The position numbers and the translations under genes were made by a program. Below, one piece after another: positions 1 to 7,627 of a stretch of 64,000 nucleotides of DNA. Position 1 is the first letter of the stretch, and the number at the start of each line of letters is the position of its first letter. The stretch spans positions 1 to 64,000 of the forward strand of contig CAMELV010000018.1 of NCBI GenBank assembly GCA_945925985.1. The letters run 5' to 3'. The stretch is from Comamonas sp. lk. Its GTDB lineage: Bacteria > Pseudomonadota > Gammaproteobacteria > Burkholderiales > Burkholderiaceae_C. The notes under the pieces are model-generated. The model was given only the letters and a program-made list of their open reading frames with translations, did no database searches and was not told where the DNA came from.

Positions 1-441
1 CCAGGTAGGCAATGCAAATTGCCAACACTAAAAGCCAATGATATTGCCACTACAGAAAAACCAAAACAACAGTGCTAAGTACTTGATTTTGTTAGGTTCG
101 TGGGGTCAAAAACCGGGGAAAACGGGATTTGGTGTCGAACTCGGGTGTGATGGGTGCCCTGAGACTTAGTAGAGCTTAGCCCTGCCTTGATCAGCCCGCT
201 TTCACTGGCTTCCTGCGACCCTTATGCACAGTTTGCAACTATGTGTAGCATGCAATCCAGCGCAGCGCCACATCGAGGAACCCACAACTTGAGCAACCCA
301 CTGCAGACTTTGCCTTAACTACTTTTTCATAAATGCGCATCCGTTGGCTTATGTTGCTCCGAGTTTGTAAAACACGGCAGCGAATCAAAGAGCCAATGAT
401 CAGTTCTTCCGGCTGGCGGCGGGCGAGTTGTGTTGAATAAG
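1..441. other. Non-coding left flank of the tubulin-like cassette
   Basis: No gene is supported here. Bases 17-144 carry the left copy of a long inverted repeat, described separately. Bases 145-441 hold only short open frames overlapping the 3' end of the PBP/OmpA gene. I see no RNA gene or clear terminator in them. The stretch is visibly AT-richer than the chromosome to the right of 6 kb. Confidence 0.5.
17..144 (+). repeat. Left copy of ~125-bp imperfect inverted repeat
   Basis: Read on the plus strand, this stretch matches the reverse complement of 5277-5402. The core at 65-144 pairs with 5277-5353. A run around CTAAGT(A/G)CTTGATTTTG is nearly identical, the following 48 bases have about 11 mismatches, and both copies end in GTGTCGAACTCGG. 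Outside the core (17-64 against 5354-5402) the match is weaker but shares ACTAAAA, GCCACT and spacing. The two copies point inward and enclose the two-gene cassette. The right copy continues into a transposase remnant, so the left copy may be the 5' end of a second, inverted insertion-sequence copy lying outside the window. That origin is inference. Confidence 0.75.
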
Positions 442-2019
442 TTACCGCTTGACCCAAATTTCAACGCGGCGATTTTTCTCTTGACCTTCTGGGCTGTCGT
501 TACTTGCGACTGGCAAAGCCGCTCCAAAGCCGGTGACCAGGGCGGGTTTAATACCGCGAGCGGTGAATTCTGTAGCCACGGCTTGCGCCCGTTCTTTGGA
601 CAGCTTAAGGTTGACATCGGCGGTGCCGCGCGCATCCGCAAAACCAAACAGAATCACTGAACTGGGCGGCGTACGCATGTCAGCGAGGAAGGAAACGACA
701 CGGTCCAGATCTGGAATGGCCTTATTATCTAGATCCTTGGATCCGGAGCGGAAGCGGAAGTTTAGGGAAAGGCGCGTAGCATTGGCTGTCGATTTCTGAT
801 ACTCCGGCGGCTGACCCAAAATATCAAGGGCTGCTTTGTTGGCATCGTCCTGTGCCCTAACCGTTTGTTCAATAAATCCATGCTGTGCAACTATAGCCTG
901 GCCACTGCTGCTCTTGGCAAATTCAATGAACTTCATCACATTTGGATTTGTCGGAGCTGATGCAGAGTAAAGGTACAAACGTCTTGACAGCACATAGTCC
1001 TCCGTCGCTACGGTAAAGCGGTTGGGAAGCAGTGCGGTTGCGCCCTTGTCGCCCAAACTCAAGGACCTGGCATTGCGCACGTAAGGTAGACCAATGAAGC
1101 CGATAGCGGCAGGGTCATTTGCAACAGCGTCGGACAACTGCCCACTATCCTCATAGCGTTGTGCACTGGTCGCTAAGGGCTTGGGACCGAGCACCATATG
1201 TTTGAAGCTGTCATAAGTACCGGACTTTTCGTCGCGTGCATGCAGGGTAATCGGGCCAGTCTTTCCCTTAGCTGCGACGCCGAGCTGGCTCCAATTTGTG
1301 TTTGCACCAGTAAAAATACGCGACAGTTCGTCTTTTGATAACGACGCCACGGGGTTACTCTTATGAACGATCACGGCCAGCCCATCCAGCCCGACTACAT
1401 GTTCATTGGCCACGGAGGTCATGTCACCCAGCGCTGCAAGTTTGCTTATTTCATCCGGAGTGATGCGTCTAGATGACATGCCAATATCGGCAGAATTCTT
1501 TGCCAGTCCATCGAAAGCTGTGCTGGACCCATGGGCCGCAATAGTGATGGACTGGGTGGATCCGTCAGGCATCTTGCCTTGCACCGAAATTTCTACCGCG
1601 GAAGCGCCCGCAACACGCGTTGGGGACGTCGCGCCTTGACTCTTCAAATATGCTTCGGCTAGGGCGGGCATCAGCTGAGAGCCCAGCGTGTTGGAGCCGA
1701 CTATGCGCGTAACAACGCCGGTTTTTGTATCCGCTTTGGCTTCTTTTGGGGTGGTTCCTTGCGCCGTGGTCTTGCTACCGAAAGAAGACCACCCAATGGC
1801 ACCCACCCCCAACACCAGAGCCAGAAGCACGCCCCCAATTATCAATGGCTTCTTCATGGAGTTAGGGTCGACGGCTGGTCCTGCCGCAACTAATGCCTTT
1901 CCGCATTCACTACACACAAAATCAAGGCCCATCGGAACTTCAATGGTTTGTCGCGTGTCCGCCAAAGAACAGTTTCCAAAATTAGAGCATTTGCCAGATT
2001 TGCCGTGTGTAGTTGCCAT
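442..2019 (-). CDS. Zinc-ribbon / TM / PstS-like binding domain / OmpA fusion protein
   Basis: 525 aa. Cysteines at about 11, 17, 36 and 39 form a zinc-ribbon-like N-terminus. One hydrophobic segment at about 58-77 would anchor the protein in the inner membrane with the ribbon in the cytoplasm. Residues about 105-400 resemble the type-2 periplasmic binding fold of phosphate-binding PstS proteins. Residues about 415-525 are an OmpA/MotB peptidoglycan-binding domain, with NLKLSKERA and the ending NRRVEIWV. The start is supported by GGAGG eight bases upstream. It lies 47 nt downstream of the tubulin-like gene on the same strand, so the two probably form an operon. The protein could link a cytoplasmic partner to the cell wall. 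Whether it binds phosphate is unknown. The domain calls are firm; the function is not. Confidence 0.8.
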   Translation of the reverse strand: MATTHGKSGKCSNFGNCSLADTRQTIEVPMGLDFVCSECGKALVAAGPAVDPNSMKKPLIIGGVLLALVLGVGAIGWSSFGSKTTAQGTTPKEAKADTKTGVVTRIVGSNTLGSQLMPALAEAYLKSQGATSPTRVAGASAVEISVQGKMPDGSTQSITIAAHGSSTAFDGLAKNSADIGMSSRRITPDEISKLAALGDMTSVANEHVVGLDGLAVIVHKSNPVASLSKDELSRIFTGANTNWSQLGVAAKGKTGPITLHARDEKSGTYDSFKHMVLGPKPLATSAQRYEDSGQLSDAVANDPAAIGFIGLPYVRNARSLSLGDKGATALLPNRFTVATEDYVLSRRLYLYSASAPTNPNVMKFIEFAKSSSGQAIVAQHGFIEQTVRAQDDANKAALDILGQPPEYQKSTANATRLSLNFRFRSGSKDLDNKAIPDLDRVVSFLADMRTPPSSVILFGFADARGTADVNLKLSKERAQAVATEFTARGIKPALVTGFGAALPVASNDSPEGQEKNRRVEIWVKR

Positions 2020-2066
2020 TAAAAATCCTCCGATTGTTTGAAAAGCTCAGGGGTCGCCTTCGACCG

Positions 2067-5000
2067 TCAGACTTCGCCCTTAAGTATCGCGACCGCGCGC
2101 TTCCCGGCTTCCAAAAACCTGCGATACAGCTCGTCCTGGACATTACCATTGCGTTGGGCCTTGACAGCTTCCACTTCAGCCAAAATTTTCTGGCGTAATT
2201 CTGTTCTTTTGTCCTGGTGCAGATAGTCCGCACCGTTGAGCAGGTCGGTGCATGCGGCTTTAAGCTGGTGCAGTATTTCTAGGTCAATGCCATCTGCGCT
2301 TACAGAAATTGACTTGCCCAGCACAATTGGATCATTGTCAAAGCCATCCGCATCTTTGCTCAGAAACAGGACTTCTTCGATCCCGGTGGCGGGGTTCTTG
2401 CCGTCTTGCACCATCCCCAGCACCTTGGCTAGCAACAGGTATGGAATGGCCTGCTGCTTGACTTCGGCGCTGGAAGCTACAAAAAGGCGAGGCCACGCAT
2501 TTCCGTCGCCCTCAGTATGCAGTTCTAACCTCGCGCGGATACCGCCGATTTCCAAACGCTTGAGGTATTTTTCCTCCAGAAACTTCAGTGGTTTCAGGTA
2601 CCGCAACGGAAAGAGATTGGTAATTGAAACCAGTGTGATTACATTCGGCCTGCCGTCCGATTCAATAATTTCAACGTCGCCACTCTTGGCTTCGCGCAAG
2701 GCGTCTTTCAGTGTCTTGGAAAATTCGGCCTGTTCAGGCGCTCTGGGCAAAATCACAGTGAACTTACTGACGGCGGTGGGCGCACCTGCCGCAATGCCTG
2801 GACCGACTCTGTGTACCTCCAGCGGCTCTAGGGCGATGAAATTGCCAGCCCTGTTGACGAGATCAGTGATATAGCTTTTCAGTTGCTGTGGATCGTTGCC
2901 GTAGCGGCTCTTTAACTTGTCGATGATCGACACCCCTAGCAGGCGTTCGTTCGGGTTTTGAACAAGATTCTGGTGTGCAATTCGTGCGTTTTCTTCGCAA
3001 ACTGTCTCCAACACGTCAAGAAAGGTCGATTCGCCCACGCGCTGGTTGAAAACCGCAAAGCTGGTTTCCGAGCCAATTTTTTCCATGATGCTTGCCCGCA
3101 CACGGTTGGTTTGCGTCTTCTGCTCTGACTCGTCAAGCAGGAGTTTCCGACTCACTGCCTTAACTTGCTCCGGGTCATAAAAGCGGATCAGATGCTGACG
3201 TAGGTCACCGGAACCTCCATCCGTTAGGCGGGCGTTGATGGCTACTTCAAACTTTTTCAATGCTTGCTGTATCGTATTACTTGCTTGATCAACTTGGCCC
3301 TTGAGGTCAGTTATCTCTGCAATGACTTCTATCAGTAGCGTTTTGGCGAATGCCCAACCTTCAGCGCGGGTACGGTTGACGTAAAGTTCCTGTAGGTGCA
3401 CGCCGTGAGAATCAAGCAAGCTGTCAGGCGTGCCCAGCAAGTGCTTGGAGAGTAGGCCCATTCCCGACCATTTTTGCGCGTTGCCGAAAACCCGTGTTTG
3501 GGCTTCTTCGTCGGCTGCGCGGGCGCGGGCAATCTGGCCGTCGCAATTCTTCAGTCGCTCTTCAAGGTTTTCCAGCAAGGCGATTAAAAGGCGGGAAATG
3601 TCCCAAGTGGAACGCGAGCCCACACCCCATTCGTTGACCAGTTCCTGTTCAACGCGCATCCTAATTTCGCGCGCCATGTCCTTGCGTGCCTTCAGCTTCG
3701 TACGGTAAAAACCGGCCACACCGAGGGTTCGGTAGTCGTCTTGAAAACGCTTCTCGCACAGTTTGGTTAGCTCATCCAACCAGGTCGGGCGCTCGCGCTC
3801 GCGCACCAAGGATTTGAAATTCGGGATAACCGCTTCCCATTCGCCGACAAAAGACTTCCAACGCTTGTTGTTGACATCTTCTGGGATGATGCCTTGCGCT
3901 AACGTTAAATGTTCGTCGGACAGCAGCCAACGGACGAGGGTTTCTTTTTGCTGAACGAATTCGTGGAAGTCCTGCTTGCGCGGTTCATCCATGAAGCCTA
4001 GCGCGGCCTGCCAATGGTTATAACGCAACTGCAGTGCCGCCTCCCGCGCAAAGCTGTAGGTCAAATACTCGCTGATTTCTTCCTCAGGAATTGCTAGCCG
4101 TTTGATGCCAAAAGCCAAGAAACGTTTGGAGCGTTCTGGCATACGTCCCTGCGGCGCCAACTCGGGTGCGCCATCGCCGTTTTCGGCGTTCTCCATTCGT
4201 CCAAGTGATGCCCAATTGACATATTGGGCAGCAACGATTTTTTGGTACAGAAAGTCTGCCACGATGCCGGGAAGTTGGCTGTCTACGTCTATGGTGAGTC
4301 CGTTTTCATTCTCGTTGCCGAAAACAAAGCATCCGTTGAATGGGTCGATTAGCTTCAGGCGCTCCTTGACTCCCAGCACATCGTAGGGTTGATAGGCGCC
4401 TACCGACATGGCGTTGAGTTCGGTCAGGGCGGCAAATCCGTTTGCGTGATAGTTGCCGGTGTCCCAATTGGGGTGCGGGTACGCATCTGGCAGAAGCGCA
4501 TATATCAGGATGCGAAAGCGCTTGGAGTCAGGGTACAAGTCACGCAACTGCGCCACCGCGTCTATGATGCTACCGCTGCCAGTGCCCCCAGCCAAGCCCA
4601 GAACAATATGAAACGTTACCGCCGTTTCGCCGCTTTGTTGCAGTAATTTGACCTGCATCTGTACTTGTTCGCGGTACTTGTCGGCCTTGCAGGCAAACAG
4701 AAAACGCCCAAGGCGGCGCTTTTGGCCGCCCAGCGTGGCGCCCACAATGCTATTCAAAATGTCCCGCCACGACTCTGTACTTCCGAGCCAAGGTTTTAGT
4801 CCGGGGTAGCTGTCAATATTATCTAGGCGTGAGCCCAAATTAGCATCGGTTATCAGGAGTTGGCTGGCTTTGGAAAGTTGTACCGAACTGCCAAGAATTT
4901 TCCAGCTTGGGTCATCGACTGCCATCATTTCATTAGATGAGTCAACATACAGATAGCCCATGCCCGGTTGGCTCGTACCCTTTCTATGGGTCTCCTGAAA

Positions 5001-5069
5001 GATACTCTTGCGCAGCGCACGGATGATTTTTCCGCCTGTGCCGCCCAGCCCTATAACAAGATGATTCAT
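2067..5069 (-). CDS. Large tubulin-like (Tubulin_2-type) protein
   Basis: 1000 aa. The N-terminus has a glycine-rich nucleotide loop (GLGGTGGK at about 7-14), and GLAGGTGSG at about 158-166 carries the tubulin/FtsZ signature GGTGSG. These place the first ~350 residues in the tubulin/FtsZ GTPase fold, of the type Pfam calls tubulin-like. The remaining ~650 residues are largely helical and charged, and I recognise no family there. It is far longer than FtsZ (~390 aa) or TubZ and lacks the FtsZ C-terminal tail, so it is not the division protein. It is the first gene of a two-gene minus-strand unit with the zinc-ribbon/OmpA fusion. Base composition is lower in GC than in the housekeeping genes of the window, which suggests acquisition. 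Polymerisation is untested. Confidence 0.8.
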   Translation of the reverse strand: MNHLVIGLGGTGGKIIRALRKSIFQETHRKGTSQPGMGYLYVDSSNEMMAVDDPSWKILGSSVQLSKASQLLITDANLGSRLDNIDSYPGLKPWLGSTESWRDILNSIVGATLGGQKRRLGRFLFACKADKYREQVQMQVKLLQQSGETAVTFHIVLGLAGGTGSGSIIDAVAQLRDLYPDSKRFRILIYALLPDAYPHPNWDTGNYHANGFAALTELNAMSVGAYQPYDVLGVKERLKLIDPFNGCFVFGNENENGLTIDVDSQLPGIVADFLYQKIVAAQYVNWASLGRMENAENGDGAPELAPQGRMPERSKRFLAFGIKRLAIPEEEISEYLTYSFAREAALQLRYNHWQAALGFMDEPRKQDFHEFVQQKETLVRWLLSDEHLTLAQGIIPEDVNNKRWKSFVGEWEAVIPNFKSLVRERERPTWLDELTKLCEKRFQDDYRTLGVAGFYRTKLKARKDMAREIRMRVEQELVNEWGVGSRSTWDISRLLIALLENLEERLKNCDGQIARARAADEEAQTRVFGNAQKWSGMGLLSKHLLGTPDSLLDSHGVHLQELYVNRTRAEGWAFAKTLLIEVIAEITDLKGQVDQASNTIQQALKKFEVAINARLTDGGSGDLRQHLIRFYDPEQVKAVSRKLLLDESEQKTQTNRVRASIMEKIGSETSFAVFNQRVGESTFLDVLETVCEENARIAHQNLVQNPNERLLGVSIIDKLKSRYGNDPQQLKSYITDLVNRAGNFIALEPLEVHRVGPGIAAGAPTAVSKFTVILPRAPEQAEFSKTLKDALREAKSGDVEIIESDGRPNVITLVSITNLFPLRYLKPLKFLEEKYLKRLEIGGIRARLELHTEGDGNAWPRLFVASSAEVKQQAIPYLLLAKVLGMVQDGKNPATGIEEVLFLSKDADGFDNDPIVLGKSISVSADGIDLEILHQLKAACTDLLNGADYLHQDKRTELRQKILAEVEAVKAQRNGNVQDELYRRFLEAGKRAVAILKGEV

Positions 5070-5276
5070 TATGCGGTGCCTTTGTTAATGCCCTGCTAGA
5101 TCCGAGGTTTAACCGGCGGCTCTCAGCACATTGCATGCTACTTTCAGGGGCGACGTGGATTCTAGACCGGTTCGTTTGGCGGATTGCAACGACAGCACAT
5201 AATGACAGCACACCATGACGTCATATGGGTGCTTGGGAACAGCACTGTTGGAAAGGCAGATGTGAAACTGGGCTAT
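5070..5276. other. Upstream region of the tubulin-like gene
   Basis: About 200 bases between the tubulin-like start and the right inverted repeat. They should hold the promoter of the two-gene unit, but I could not pick a convincing -35/-10 pair. No gene is supported. Confidence 0.3.
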
Positions 5277-5402
5277 CCGAGTTCGACACTAAATCCTATT
5301 TTTCTAGTTTTTTGACCCTTTGACCCTAACAAAATCAAGCACTTAGCGTTGTTTTTAGTTTTCGTGCAGTGGCGATTCCGGGGCTTTTTAGTGATTGCAA
5401 TT
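5277..5402 (-). repeat. Right copy of ~125-bp imperfect inverted repeat
   Basis: This is the reverse-complement partner of 17-144 (core 5277-5353 against 65-144, with one 3-base gap). It contains two GACCC-type repeats (TTTGACCCTTTGACCC) next to the conserved CAAAATCAAGCACTTAGC. It lies immediately upstream of a decayed transposase reading in the plus direction. It could therefore be the 5' end of that insertion sequence rather than a true end of the cassette. Confidence 0.75.
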
Positions 5403-5429
5403 CGACTTGTTCATCGAGAACGTTTTTGC

Positions 5430-5660
5430 TCCGCTTGTCGCATCTTCGCCAAGTTCACCCGAAGCGGTGATCACATCTACGTGCAACTGGTTGAGGCTTT
5501 CCTCGACGAAGCCGGTCGCCTACGCCTGTGCACCATCTCTTCGCAGGGGCCTCTGGATGAGTCAGGCGGCCAGGTCAGCAATATTTAACGATTGGCTGCA
5601 TGCAAAGGTTCTCAGAACTTCTGCTAATTTCGCCAATGTCTGCGAATTCAACATATGCCC
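5430..5660 (+). pseudogene. Remnant of IS1634-like transposase (N-terminus only)
   Basis: Frame 1 reads KFTRSGDHIYVQLVEAF and then LDESGGQV. This resembles the N-terminus of IS1634-family transposases, where a similar phrase is followed by a TLGRLDE-like motif. No start codon is in the canonical place. Near 5580 the similarity shifts to another frame (IFNDWLHAKVL). The catalytic DDE core is absent, and the sequence runs into the WYL remnant on the other strand. This is a dead fragment of roughly 75 codons. The family assignment is from memory of the motif; a protein search would settle it. Confidence 0.5.
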
Positions 5661-5995
5661 CCGCTAACGCCCTCATTTGCATACAGCCCCAGCGTTTCCC
5701 TAAGCTCTTGCGCCACCTGAGCCCGTAATTCCGGCGGCCCCAGTACCTCCACATGCCGCCCCTGGCGCAATATGTCCATGGACAGCTCCCGCAGATCGGT
5801 AAACGGTAGTTCCATGATCAGACGCCCATCGTCCTGCGGAGTTAACCGCTGCAGCGGGTGCCAAAGCTCCCGGGAAACCCAGCTCGCCCGTTCCTCGGTA
5901 AAGCGCAGCTTGGCCCACTGAACGTCACTTCCTGAAAAAATACCGTAACCCTGGCCCACAAAGCCGTCCAGCGCCTTCTTGGGCATCGCCTTGCT
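5648..5995 (-). pseudogene. WYL-domain regulator, C-terminal fragment
   Basis: About 115 codons match the C-terminal half of WYL-domain transcriptional regulators, with GYGIFSG, QWAKLRF, WHP and the terminal WCX-type segment. The helix-turn-helix and first half of the WYL domain are missing. The open frame begins inside sequence that belongs, in another frame, to the aldehyde dehydrogenase gene, so a deletion has joined the two genes near 5990-6010. It has no plausible start of its own and is probably not functional. Confidence 0.65.
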
Positions 5996-6581
5996 GGACT
6001 TGCTCAAAACCGAAGTGGTCAAAGATGCGCTCGACAATCAGGCGTGACGTCAAGGGTGTTTTTTCTGACGGCTTCCACACCACCGTGTTACCCACCAGCA
6101 AATTGGGCACCACGTTGTCGAGGCCTAGGGCTACAGGAAAGTTCCAGGGCATCACGCAGGCGGCCACCCCTCGCGCAAACCTTTGTTGAAAATTAAGCTC
6201 CAGGTCGGCGGCCATCTGTTGCCCGCTGCGCAGATGGATCACCATTTCTGCGTTGGAGCGCATGCCTTCAATGGCTTTGTTAACCTCATTCAGTGCGTGT
6301 GACAAAGGTTTGCCCATCTCGCGGGTCAGCAAGTGGGCCACTTCGCCGCGGATCAGTGTCAAACGGTCAATGGCGGTCAGGATGATCTGGCGGCGCTGCA
6401 GGGGCGATCGTGCGGCCCAGGGCTCAAACGCGCGGCGGGCGGCTGCAACAGCAGCCTCGACATCGTTGGCGTGCCCTCGCGGGATGGTGTCGATCAGCGC
6501 TTCTGTGGCGGGGTCCAAAATGTCAATGGCGTCGCCCGAGCCCGGGAACGCACGACCGTCAATCCAGTGGCTTTGCATCAT
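5996..6581 (-). pseudogene. Aldehyde dehydrogenase, truncated N-terminal part
   Basis: The first ~190 residues are a clear NAD(P)-dependent aldehyde dehydrogenase N-terminus, with PWNFP, the cofactor-side lysine in WKPSEKTP and the usual MGKPL segment. The family is normally ~480 aa. Here the homology stops before the glutamate and cysteine catalytic region and the frame runs into unrelated codons, ending at 5925. The start codon overlaps the stop of the upstream PLP enzyme (ATGA), so it was the last gene of the sulfatase operon. It probably oxidised an aldehyde in that pathway before the deletion. Confidence 0.75.
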
Positions 6582-7627
6582 TGGTCTTCCTGGCGCGGTG
6601 GTGTCATGTCGTGGGTGCTGTCGTGCTTGGGCTGACTCAGTGTTTCACAAAAGCCGAACAGGCCGGCTTGGCCACCGGTGTGAATGAACACGATGTTTTC
6701 GTCGGATCGGTAACGCCCCAGGCGGACCCAGTCCATCAACCCGGCCATGGCTTTTCCGGAGTAGACCGGGTCGAGCAAGATGCCCTCCATCCGTGCCACT
6801 TCTTGAACAGCCGCCACCATGGCGGGTGTGGGAATGCTGTAGCCCTGGCCCAGGTAGTCGGCATTCACCCGAATCGCCTCTGGCGGGATCTCGGGTAAGT
6901 CTTCGATCCATTGTGAAGTGGCTAAAGCCAGCGCCGAAACTCTGGCATGTTGAAGGTGTGCGGCTTGACTGACCGCAAACCCTTGAACAGCTACCTTGCT
7001 GGCTTGGGCTGCCACGCCCACCACTAGGCCCGCTTGCGTGCCGGCGCTGCCGCTGGCCACCACAATGTGATCCAGGCGTAAAGATTTTTCCTGGGCTTGT
7101 TGCAAAAGTTCTTGTGCCACCTTGACATAGCCAAGCGTGCCGACCGGGTTGGAGCCGCCACTGGGAATAAGATAAGGTCGGTGCCCCTTGGCGCGCAGTT
7201 GATCGCCCATCTGCTTCAGTGCGGCAGCCATGTCGGTGCCGCCAGGGCGATAGACGATCTCGGCACCCAGCAAACCATCAAGAAGGACATTGCCGTTATG
7301 CAAGTAGTCGGAATCCGGATTCGGATGGCGGTGTTCCAGGATGACGGTACAAGCCAGACCGAGGCGCGCAGCGGCGGCGGCAGTTTGCCGAACATGGTTC
7401 GATTGGAGCGCACCCAGCGTGACCACATGGTCCGCACCTTGCTGCAGGGCCTCGCCCAATAAAAACTCCAACTTGCGAGCTTTGTTGCCACCGAGCGCCA
7501 TGCCGGTGCAGTCATCGCGCTTGATCCAAATCTGGGGGCCACCGAGGTGCTGTGTCAGGCGGGGCATCAACTCCAAGGGCGTGGGGGCATGGCACAGGTC
7601 GACGCGGGGGAAGCGGTCGAGGTTCAT
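6578..7627 (-). CDS. PLP-dependent D-cysteine desulfhydrase / L-cysteate sulfo-lyase family enzyme
   Basis: 349 aa, a full-length member of the ACC deaminase/D-cysteine desulfhydrase family (fold type II PLP enzymes). The PLP lysine lies in GGNKARKLE near residue 50. SNHVRQTAAAAA binds the cofactor or substrate, and the C-terminal IHTGG phrase is typical. Family members release sulfide from D-cysteine or sulfite from L-cysteate (CuyA), or act on related amino acids. Sequence alone does not choose between them. Coupling to a sulfatase (ATGA overlap at 7624-7627) and to an aldehyde dehydrogenase favours organosulfur catabolism. Confidence 0.8.
   Translation of the reverse strand: MNLDRFPRVDLCHAPTPLELMPRLTQHLGGPQIWIKRDDCTGMALGGNKARKLEFLLGEALQQGADHVVTLGALQSNHVRQTAAAAARLGLACTVILEHRHPNPDSDYLHNGNVLLDGLLGAEIVYRPGGTDMAAALKQMGDQLRAKGHRPYLIPSGGSNPVGTLGYVKVAQELLQQAQEKSLRLDHIVVASGSAGTQAGLVVGVAAQASKVAVQGFAVSQAAHLQHARVSALALATSQWIEDLPEIPPEAIRVNADYLGQGYSIPTPAMVAAVQEVARMEGILLDPVYSGKAMAGLMDWVRLGRYRSDENIVFIHTGGQAGLFGFCETLSQPKHDSTHDMTPPRQEDQ

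Noticed and set aside
2067-5069. FtsZ or phage TubZ
   Set aside because: The protein is more than twice as long, lacks the FtsZ C-terminal peptide, and no division or partition genes are beside it.
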